Source: an uncultured Prevotellaceae bacterium (lineage in GTDB: Bacteria > Bacteroidota > Bacteroidia > Bacteroidales > Muribaculaceae). From it: a DNA stretch of 48,484 bases. Shown one piece after another: positions 1-7,860 of this stretch. The stretch's first letter is position 1, and every line of letters starts with the position of its first letter. Under the pieces are notes generated by a model, which had not been told where the DNA came from, made no database searches, and was given only the letters and a program-made list of their open reading frames with translations. The translations under genes and the position numbers were made by a program. The stretch lies in NCBI GenBank assembly GCA_946410125.1, contig CAMJZF010000003.1, positions 1 through 48,484 on the forward strand, in the 5' to 3' direction.

Positions 1-2859
1 CAAGGCTCAAGCGACTTCACAGTGAGCCCCACCACCATCACAGCCGCCAATGCCGCCAATGGCGTGCAAGTGACAGTGACCTACAAGCCCACAGCCGTTG
101 GCAGCAGCAATGCAACTCTTACCCTCTCGAGCACCAATGCCGAGAGCGTGACGGTTACGCTAACCGGTAATGGCAAGCCTATCGTTCCCGAACTGATTGT
201 CGACCCTGAATCACTGTCATTCAGGACCGCTCTTGGAGAGCCGCAAACCAAGTCGATTAGTGTGTTGGGAGCAAACCTTGAGGGTGACGTGACAATCGCT
301 TTGACCGACCAAGCAGGTGTATTCAGCGTTAATAAAACTACTATCAGTAAGGATGAAGCCGAAGAGGGTGCTGAGTTCAATGTTACATTCAGTAGCGAAG
401 CCGAAGGCACTTTCAACGGAACAATTCTGCTCACATCGCCTAACTGTGATGACCAGGTGACTATCACCTTGACAGGTGCTGCCAATGACGGCGGTACAGC
501 AAGTGATCCTTACCTGAACATCGCCAAGTATGCCACTATCGACGATGCAGGATGGAGAACAGCATTGGTTAACAATCTGTATAAATACACAGAGTATGAC
601 GAGGAAGCATGGCTCACTCTGCCTATTTATGGCGCGTGGGTTGGTGCAAGTTATTCCACTAACAGTAGCACAGTGGGGAGTGGTCATCCACAGACATGGA
701 TTCAGACTAATGTAACCTCAAACAGCAATGCTTATGCAGGCACAAGTTGGGATAGTAACGAAAAGCTGCTTGGTAGTTCGCCTTATTTTACTAGTGCAAC
801 AGCTCGTGCAATGGGATACAATTCCCGTTACAACACTACTCAAGAAACAGTTTCCTTCTTTGTCACAAATACTACCGCAGTGCAACTGCTTGGACTTGGT
901 CAATCACGAACTTCAAGCACTTATCCAGCGACATTGAAGGTTTATGAATGTACCCTGAATGCCGATGGCACATTGACTGCGGGAACTACGACAGTTAAGA
1001 GTTCATCTAATTCCTCAACATCTGGAACATTTGTCCTTTCGGCTAACGACCTTGACGCAAACAAGATTTATAAGGTTGAAGCAGCAACCTATCGGAGTTA
1101 TATTGCAGAAATTGGTTTCCAGACCCCATTGAATACAGTTGGTGAGCCTGTTATTACAAATGTTGATCCAACCACTACTACAGCCGATGTCACTTGGACC
1201 ACGGGAGAAGATAATGAAAACTGGAATCTGCGTTATCGCGAATATGTTGGTTCAGAAGTTGCAACTGTCTTCTTTGATGACTTCGAGAATGGACTTGACT
1301 CATGGACTATCTATACCGATGGAGAAGCTGTAAATACTAATGGTTGGTATGCTTATAGCCCAAGTGGTGATTTAGGTGATGCTTATAGCGGAAGCTATGT
1401 GGCTAGTTCGTGGAGCTGGTATAATAATGCTTATAATGCAGACAACTGGTTAATTACTCCACAAGTGACTCTTGGCAATGAGATCGAATTCTATGTGCGT
1501 ACTAATGCCAAATATCCCGATAGCTACGAAGTATTACTTTCTACAACAGGTAAAGAGAGAACTGACTTTTCTGTAACCCTTCAGGAAAAAGTCGCTGCTC
1601 CTGCCGTCTCAGAATGGAGTAAGGTTAGTATTAACACAAGTGACTACAAGGGTCAAACTGGTTATATAGCCATTCGTCACAATGATTATGATGAGAACTA
1701 TCTCTTAATCGATGATTTTGGTATTTATAATTCTATAAGCGAGTGGATTTACGCTAATAGTGTCACAAGTCCTTGCACTATCAATAGCTTGACTCCCGAG
1801 ACCACCTATGAGGTTCAAGTACAGGGTGTTAATAGTGATGGCAAAACAAGTACGTGGACTACATCGACAATCTTTACCACCCTTGCCGAGGCTCCCGTCA
1901 CCGACATTACCCTTGCCGGTCTTGAGAGCAGCGGTGTGAAAGGCAATAAATATGCTATCAGCGATGAGCTTGTGGCTGTTGAATATAAAGAGGTTGGCGA
2001 TAATGTATTGTTGTGGTGTAAAGACAACAACGGTGCAACCCCGATTACTCCAGCCGCCGGTGTTGTAGACTTCATGGTTAATGAGGGAACTCAGACAGCT
2101 AAATGGGATCAGAGCAACTGGGTAGTTATCAAGACTACAACCCAAGATGCCGGTATCAAGGCCATGGAAGCCAAGGGCAAGAAGATTAGTGGTGTGACCG
2201 GTACTTATGTTGATGATGTTAACTACATGATTGAAGTTGATGACTTCACCGTAGGAGATGAAGCTACTGTCAATCTGAACAATTATTGTGTCGCCAACTT
2301 CAATTCTTCGAACTGGGGTGCTGCCGGCGTTGTTCAAAATGCAGTAGGCAATGAGGCTCCAAACCCACAGCGATTCTTCTTCATGACACCTAAGGTTCAG
2401 GAGGTTTGCATTATCAATTATGCACAGTGGAATGGAAAGAATTTCATTGTTCCTGTTACCAGCGGATTTGCTGGCATGCTCAACGTTAACTATATGTACA
2501 ATACTCAAGATCAAGCAACTGTAGAAGCTACAATGAACAGCAATATTAAAGATCTTGAAGCAGCCAATTATCCTTATTACACATTCACTGCTATTGTTCA
2601 AGTTCCAACTGCTGGCAGTGCACATCTTAAGGGCAATTTAGGCAATGGCGGAGCTGTGGTTTATCCAAGTAATCTTACTGCTGAAGGGACTACTGGTCCA
2701 ACCACCGCTATCAGCACCGTGGGTGTTAATGGTGAGGTTAAGAGCGTGAAGTACGTTAACGTTGCCGGTGTGGTGAGCGACCGTCCATTCCAGGGCGTGA
2801 ACATCGTCGTTACCGAGTACAGCGACGGCAGCCGCACTACTGCTAAAGTTGTTAAGTAA
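1..2859 (+). CDS. Secreted T9SS-type adhesin with Ig-like, cleaved-adhesin/choice-of-anchor J-like and FN3-like regions; 5' end outside window
   Basis: Frame is open from base 1 (QGSSDFTVSP...); the listed GTG start at 22 is probably internal. 'FFDDFENGLDSWTIY...DNWLITPQVTL...YLLIDDFGIY' resembles gingipain-type cleaved adhesin domains; C-terminal tail ...YSDGSRTTAKVVK. Confidence 0.8.
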   Translation, partial: QGSSDFTVSPTTITAANAANGVQVTVTYKPTAVGSSNATLTLSSTNAESVTVTLTGNGKPIVPELIVDPESLSFRTALGEPQTKSISVLGANLEGDVTIALTDQAGVFSVNKTTISKDEAEEGAEFNVTFSSEAEGTFNGTILLTSPNCDDQVTITLTGAANDGGTASDPYLNIAKYATIDDAGWRTALVNNLYKYTEYDEEAWLTLPIYGAWVGASYSTNSSTVGSGHPQTWIQTNVTSNSNAYAGTSWDSNEKLLGSSPYFTSATARAMGYNSRYNTTQETVSFFVTNTTAVQLLGLGQSRTSSTYPATLKVYECTLNADGTLTAGTTTVKSSSNSSTSGTFVLSANDLDANKIYKVEAATYRSYIAEIGFQTPLNTVGEPVITNVDPTTTTADVTWTTGEDNENWNLRYREYVGSEVATVFFDDFENGLDSWTIYTDGEAVNTNGWYAYSPSGDLGDAYSGSYVASSWSWYNNAYNADNWLITPQVTLGNEIEFYVRTNAKYPDSYEVLLSTTGKERTDFSVTLQEKVAAPAVSEWSKVSINTSDYKGQTGYIAIRHNDYDENYLLIDDFGIYNSISEWIYANSVTSPCTINSLTPETTYEVQVQGVNSDGKTSTWTTSTIFTTLAEAPVTDITLAGLESSGVKGNKYAISDELVAVEYKEVGDNVLLWCKDNNGATPITPAAGVVDFMVNEGTQTAKWDQSNWVVIKTTTQDAGIKAMEAKGKKISGVTGTYVDDVNYMIEVDDFTVGDEATVNLNNYCVANFNSSNWGAAGVVQNAVGNEAPNPQRFFFMTPKVQEVCIINYAQWNGKNFIVPVTSGFAGMLNVNYMYNTQDQATVEATMNSNIKDLEAANYPYYTFTAIVQVPTAGSAHLKGNLGNGGAVVYPSNLTAEGTTGPTTAISTVGVNGEVKSVKYVNVAGVVSDRPFQGVNIVVTEYSDGSRTTAKVVK

Positions 2860-2949
2860 GAAGTAAGTACAAGCACAAGCCCCCCTCTCAATCAAAAAAG
2901 GGATCGCTTCGCTTAAAATTATTGCGCTTCGCGCTAAAATTAAATATGG

Positions 2950-2984
2950 ACAGCCCCTTCTCATTAAAACCGAGAAGGGGCTGT
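2950..2984 (+). terminator. Intrinsic terminator-like hairpin
   Basis: ACAGCCCCTTCTC / GAGAAGGGGCTGT, 13-bp perfect stem with 9-nt loop, downstream of the stop at 2859; poor T-tract. Confidence 0.6.
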
Positions 2985-3136
2985 TGTATATTATTATTGG
3001 TTGACTTGGTTCAATCTTGGTTTTCTTTGTTTGAATTAGGGTGCAGGACGGCCGCACATCTACGACGTGCGCATTAGAGGCTTGGTCTATCACACAGTGC
3101 GCCCAAGCTCTCCGAGCTTGAACGCACAATGTGTTG

Positions 3137-3217
3137 CGCACAACGCCAAGTCTTCGACTTGTCCCGTCTGCCGTCATCACTGATAACTCGCACAACGCCA
3201 AGTCTTCGACTTGTCCC
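3137..3217. repeat. Two direct copies of a 29-bp hairpin-bearing repeat
   Basis: CGCACAACGCCAAGTCTTCGACTTGTCCC at 3137-3165 and 3189-3217; each contains CAAGTC-ttc-GACTTG. Confidence 0.9.
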
Positions 3218-3434
3218 CCACGCGCAGCCCAGCTTCTCCCCTTGAGGGGGAGAACGAGAGGGGGCTAACCTGTATCCTTGTTTTCTCCTGTCTCTCCTGT
3301 CTATTTATGGTAATTTGCGGGCAATTTATGGTAATTTGCGTTGAAAAACACGCGCAGCTTTAACCTGTAACCGCTAACCTTTACCTGAAATAGTAATTTT
3401 ATAGATTTTTGCTTTCTTGTTAGAAAAAATCAAG

Positions 3435-3442
3435 TACCTTTG
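3435..3442 (+). promoter_or_regulatory. Bacteroidetes -7 box
   Basis: TACCTTTG matches TAnnTTTG, immediately upstream of the His-rich ORF. Confidence 0.55.
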
Positions 3443-3448
3443 CAAAAC

Positions 3449-3823
3449 ATGACTGGCGGATATTCACATATTGGCATTACTGGCAGGCAAAAATCCTTTG
3501 CCTGGATCTTGTTGTGTGTCTATGTGCCCATGGTTTTGCTCGCGTCGCTGCATGTTCACACGCTCAATGAGAGCGTAGTGGTCGACTGCCATGATTGCCA
3601 CACTGCTGTACACCACTCGGGGCACTTCACTCCGAGCCAGCATCATCATGATGACTGCCTGTCGTGCCGATTCATTACAACTCTTGTAGATATACCCAAA
3701 GATGTAGTCGGTTTTCTTGTAAAACAGAGTGTAAACAAGATAGATTTTTACACAGCCACCGCGCCTGTTGTTGCAATGGTGGCTCACCCCTCGTTGCGGG
3801 CTCCTCCTTTCATTTTGTGCTAA
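3449..3823 (+). CDS. Small membrane/secreted His/Cys-rich protein, candidate metal binding
   Basis: Hydrophobic N-terminus, then HVHTLNESVVVDCHDCHTAVHHSGHFTPSQHHHDDCLSC. The listed TTG start at 3440 overlaps the -7 box, so ATG 3449 or a later start is more likely. Confidence 0.6.
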   Translation: MTGGYSHIGITGRQKSFAWILLCVYVPMVLLASLHVHTLNESVVVDCHDCHTAVHHSGHFTPSQHHHDDCLSCRFITTLVDIPKDVVGFLVKQSVNKIDFYTATAPVVAMVAHPSLRAPPFILC

Positions 3824-3926
3824 ATCCTAATGACCGATTTGGGTTAAAGCCTCAAGCCCCCCGATAGTCGTTGAGAACGATTGTCTGGCACATTCTCTAT
3901 ATTATTAAATCAATTGGAAACACAAA

Positions 3927-6029
3927 ATGAAATCAATATTTTTAGTAATGCTGCTCGCATGCTCAGGCACGCTGGCAGCGCAAGAAGCGGTCGTGCTCGA
4001 CTCGACCGACGTGTTCTTTAACCACATAGAACTGAAACAAGTGGTAGTTACCGGTCCCACAGGAGCGTTGAAAATGGAAGATATGTCGATGCCTGCCGCA
4101 GTCATCGGCCGTAACGAACTGATGTTGACACCAGCCACCAACATTATTGACGCCGTGGCTAAGCTGCCAGGCGTGTCGCAGGTGAGCACCGGCAGTGGAA
4201 TCTCCAAGCCGGTAATACGCGGACTTGGCTACAACCGAGTGGTGGTTGTTGCCGACGGAGTGAGGCAAGAGGGCCAGCAGTGGGGCGATGAGCATGGTGT
4301 GGAAATTGACGGCAACGCTGTGAGTTCGGTAGAAGTGCTTAAGGGGCCTGCAAGTTTGCTCTACGGCTCTGATGCCCTGGCAGGAGTTCTCAAGCTAAAT
4401 ACCGACCCTATAGTGCCCTTAGGCAAAATGCGCGTCAATGTAAACTCGGAATATCACACCAACAACGGCTTGGTGAACTATTCACTCAACTTTGGCGGAA
4501 ACAAGAAGGGGGTGACGTGGAATATGCGCTACGGCGACAAGTTTGCCCACGCCTATAAGACCCCGATTGACGGTTACGTGCCCAACACACAGTTCCGTGA
4601 GCGGGCATTGTCGGGGATGATTGGCATTAACCGGTCGTGGGGACACACGCGCGTGATGAGCTCCTATTTTCACCTTACTCCCAGCATCGCCGAGGGCGAA
4701 CGCGACCCTGTTACCGGCGAGCTGGAACAGCCCTACACCGACACCAAGACCTATCATCACGGGCAGCCGTTCCAGCAGGTTCACCACTATAAAGCGGTAA
4801 TGGACAATACCTTCTTTTTGGGAGACGGAAAGCTCAATGCCGTGCTTGCCTACCAGCAGAACCGCCGTAAGGAATATGAGGAGCCCGACGAGTATGGTCT
4901 ATACCTAAAATTACACACGGTGAACTATAATGTGCACTATGTGACTTCGAAACTGGGAGACTGGCGCATTACGGGCGGAGTGAACGGAATGTGGCAACGC
5001 TCAATCAACGAGGGTGATGAGTATCTTATACCAGACTATAGCCTGTTAGATTTCGGCGTTTTTGTCACTACTACCGCCAACATTGGCAACTGGGCACTGA
5101 ACGGCGGACTGCGTTTCGACAACCGTCACATCAACAGCCACGAGTTGATTGAGGATGAAGCATTGCGTTTCCAGGCTTTCAAGCGCAATTTTGGCGGTTT
5201 CACCGCCAGCGTGGGGGCCGTGTGGCATGCCACCGCGCAGCTTGACCTGCGTGCCAATGTGGCGCGAGGGTTCCGTGCTCCTAACATCAGCGAACTTGCC
5301 AGCAACGGCGTGCATGAAGGGTCGCTGCGTTATGAGGTTGGCAACCATGACCTCAAGCCGGAATTCAGTCTTCAGTTTGACCTTGGTGCAGAATTCACCA
5401 ATTCATGGATTAATGCCCAAATGTCGCTGTTCAGCAACCGCATCGCCAACTATATCTTCATCCATCGCTCGGGAGAGATAATCGATGACGAGTTCATGAC
5501 CTATCGATATGACAGCGGTGATGCCCAGCTCTTGGGATGTGAACTGTCGCTCGACATTCATCCGTGGCATTTCCTGCATTTGGGTACCAGTTTTTCCTTG
5601 GTTAATGCCGTTCAGTTGCATCAGCCATTGGAAACGAAGTACTTGCCATTCACCCCCGCGCCACGCTGGCAAGCCGACGTGAAATGGGAAATCCTTCACG
5701 ACGGAAGATGGCTCAACAATGTGTTTGTGTCGGTTGGAGTTGATTACAACTTCAAGCAAGACCATTATTACCGTGCCGATGATACCGAAACAGCGACTCC
5801 ATCTTACTGCCTGCTTAATGCTGCCCTTGGCACCGACATCATGTGCAAGGGGCGACGCATTGCTTGCCTGAGCATAATGGGAACAAACCTTACCAACAAG
5901 GCTTACCAACACCACTTGAGCCGATTGAAATATGCCGACGTCAACACCGTTACGGGGCGGCAAGGCGTGTTTAACATGGGGCGTAACATCATTTTCAAGC
6001 TTACTATCCCTCTTGAGTTTGGAAAGTAG
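3927..6029 (+). CDS. TonB-dependent outer-membrane receptor, metal-uptake type (ZnuD/CirA-like)
   Basis: Signal peptide; plug domain (VVVTGPTGA...DAVAKLPGVSQVSTGSGISKPVIRGLGYNRVVVVADGVRQEGQQWGDEHGVEID); His-rich loop YHHGQPFQQVHHYK; C-terminal beta-barrel. Confidence 0.88.
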   Translation: MKSIFLVMLLACSGTLAAQEAVVLDSTDVFFNHIELKQVVVTGPTGALKMEDMSMPAAVIGRNELMLTPATNIIDAVAKLPGVSQVSTGSGISKPVIRGLGYNRVVVVADGVRQEGQQWGDEHGVEIDGNAVSSVEVLKGPASLLYGSDALAGVLKLNTDPIVPLGKMRVNVNSEYHTNNGLVNYSLNFGGNKKGVTWNMRYGDKFAHAYKTPIDGYVPNTQFRERALSGMIGINRSWGHTRVMSSYFHLTPSIAEGERDPVTGELEQPYTDTKTYHHGQPFQQVHHYKAVMDNTFFLGDGKLNAVLAYQQNRRKEYEEPDEYGLYLKLHTVNYNVHYVTSKLGDWRITGGVNGMWQRSINEGDEYLIPDYSLLDFGVFVTTTANIGNWALNGGLRFDNRHINSHELIEDEALRFQAFKRNFGGFTASVGAVWHATAQLDLRANVARGFRAPNISELASNGVHEGSLRYEVGNHDLKPEFSLQFDLGAEFTNSWINAQMSLFSNRIANYIFIHRSGEIIDDEFMTYRYDSGDAQLLGCELSLDIHPWHFLHLGTSFSLVNAVQLHQPLETKYLPFTPAPRWQADVKWEILHDGRWLNNVFVSVGVDYNFKQDHYYRADDTETATPSYCLLNAALGTDIMCKGRRIACLSIMGTNLTNKAYQHHLSRLKYADVNTVTGRQGVFNMGRNIIFKLTIPLEFGK

Positions 6030-6032
6030 AAA

Positions 6033-6161
6033 ATGAATCATGCCTATATCTTTTATTCCTTGCCTCGCAGTGGAAAGGACATCATTGTCACGTTATGGTA
6101 TGATAACGGAAAGAAGAAGCAGAAAACCCTGAAATGGACCGGCCGAAAATTCATTAAATGA
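6033..6161 (+). CDS. Candidate 42-aa small ORF downstream of the TonB receptor
   Basis: ATG...TGA giving MNHAYIFYSLPRSGKDIIVTLWYDNGKKKQKTLKWTGRKFIK; starts 3 nt after the receptor stop codon and ends before a strong terminator. Confidence 0.4.
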   Translation: MNHAYIFYSLPRSGKDIIVTLWYDNGKKKQKTLKWTGRKFIK

Positions 6162-6181
6162 AATTTTTTCACATACTAAAT

Positions 6182-6213
6182 AAAAATACTCACCCGCGGG
6201 TGAGTATTTTTTT
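6182..6213. terminator. Bidirectional intrinsic terminator between convergent genes
   Basis: Perfect 15-bp palindrome AAAAATACTCACCCG|CGGGTGAGTATTTTT with T-run. Confidence 0.85.
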
Positions 6214-6249
6214 ATCTGCGATAATAGCATTGAAGAGAAGGGAATAAAA

Positions 6250-7860
6250 CTATCGTATCACTATCTTGCTGTTACGATTGATGTAGATGCCTGGCACGGT
6301 GGGCCTTGTTGTGCCCAGGTTGCGCCCGTCGATGGTGAACCAATTGGCAGCCTGCGCTTGCGTTTCAATCTGGGAAATGGCAGTGGGAATTGGCTCGTCG
6401 GGGATTTCAATAGGGTAAACCATGAACGCATCGCTCACCCCTCCATCAAAATAGGGAGCGCGCCCCGATTCATTATCTTTTAGTCGAGTTGAATACATCA
6501 AGGCCTCTTCGCCGGTGGTAAGGCATCGGTTTATGGCATCAAAAGAGTAAGCTTCATAATCGATCAAATCATCCTTTGAATACGGCGGGGTAGGAAGAAG
6601 GTCATAGCACGCTTTGATGCCTCCCTTGAGTGCCATTGCGTTAATCTCATCATGGGGCTCATACACATAAAAGCTTTCGTTATCGATGCTATAAACAGCC
6701 CATTCTAAGTGTAAGAGCTCCTGGGGCTTAGGCTGGACGAAGGCGTAGGTGTTATTATCGGTCCCAACCTGTGTCCTGCCCATAAATGATGCCGGAATGT
6801 AGATATTGGGTTCATACTGCGACAACTGGCCACGTTCAGGTGTGGAGGTTACAAGAATCTCAGGATTCTTTTTATTGAGAAGTTTACCTGTGAGAGTGCC
6901 GCCGTTTATTACATAGCCTTTAAAAGAGCTTGGCGACTGTAAATCGCGCAGCACAACCCAGTTGCTCTGGTCATAATCGTCATGAGTGTCCATCAGGTGA
7001 GAACCTTTCATGAAATCGATCTCGCCAGGATAAATTATATCGGGCGTAAGCCAGTTGCCAAAATCCTTGGCATATAGGCCATCTTCCACATCCACATAAA
7101 TGCCAACAATGTCGTCACTGATGGTGTAATCCATGCCCACGACACCATAGTTCACTATCCACCACAGTGGGTAGCAGTCATCATCTTGGTGGAGCGGCAA
7201 CCAAGCTACAAATTTCTGTGAATCAACATAGAGCTGCAACATGCCATTAGGGACATGGATAGCGGTGTGCTGGTTGGTGTTGAACTCCATGCCGCCATGC
7301 TCTTCCTCGCCTGGCTGCGCATAGATGCCGTCCCACCAATGGAAGCCGTCGGGACCAGGTTCCATAATCTTGTCTTGGTCGGTAATAAGGAAATACACAT
7401 CGGTGACGCCAGTGCAGCCCATGAAGGCATGCGCCTGAATGTCGGTCACCATTGAGGGAATTGTCACAGTGGTGAGACTTGTGCAAAAGGCAAACGCCTC
7501 TTCCTCGATGGTTTCCAGTCCCTCGGGTAAGATGGCTACCTTAAGGTTGGCGCAACGTGAAAAAGCATTCTGCCCAATGGTGGTGATACCCTCGTCGACG
7601 GTGAGATAAACGATGCTTGTGTTATCCACGAAAGCCGAAGACTTGATACCGTAGACTTGATACCCATCAACCTCGCCACGGATGTGGAGCGACTGAATGG
7701 ATGCGGCCTCGTCCCATCCGGCAGCTATGTAGCCATACTGATGAGCCGAAGGGTTTTCAAACCATTCGTAGACCACGCCGTCGACGACGATGTCGCCGGC
7801 TGCATGCCCCATGGTAGCGGTCAGTACCGATAGGAGTGCTATTAAAAAGAATCGTTTCAT
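6250..7860 (-). CDS. BspA-like leucine-rich repeat (LRR_5) secreted protein with T9SS-type tail
   Basis: Signal peptide MKRFFLIALLSVLTATMGHA; LRR_5 repeats (SSAFVDNTSIVYLTVDEGITTIGQNAFSRCANLKVAILPEGLETIEEEAFAFCTSLTTVTIPSMVTDI); C-terminus IDGRNLGTTRPTVPGIYINRNSKIVIR. Confidence 0.85.
   Translation of the reverse strand: MKRFFLIALLSVLTATMGHAAGDIVVDGVVYEWFENPSAHQYGYIAAGWDEAASIQSLHIRGEVDGYQVYGIKSSAFVDNTSIVYLTVDEGITTIGQNAFSRCANLKVAILPEGLETIEEEAFAFCTSLTTVTIPSMVTDIQAHAFMGCTGVTDVYFLITDQDKIMEPGPDGFHWWDGIYAQPGEEEHGGMEFNTNQHTAIHVPNGMLQLYVDSQKFVAWLPLHQDDDCYPLWWIVNYGVVGMDYTISDDIVGIYVDVEDGLYAKDFGNWLTPDIIYPGEIDFMKGSHLMDTHDDYDQSNWVVLRDLQSPSSFKGYVINGGTLTGKLLNKKNPEILVTSTPERGQLSQYEPNIYIPASFMGRTQVGTDNNTYAFVQPKPQELLHLEWAVYSIDNESFYVYEPHDEINAMALKGGIKACYDLLPTPPYSKDDLIDYEAYSFDAINRCLTTGEEALMYSTRLKDNESGRAPYFDGGVSDAFMVYPIEIPDEPIPTAISQIETQAQAANWFTIDGRNLGTTRPTVPGIYINRNSKIVIR

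Noticed and set aside
2638-3201. 187-aa minus-strand ORF
   Set aside because: Overlaps the end of the first adhesin gene and the intergenic hairpin cluster; no domain features.
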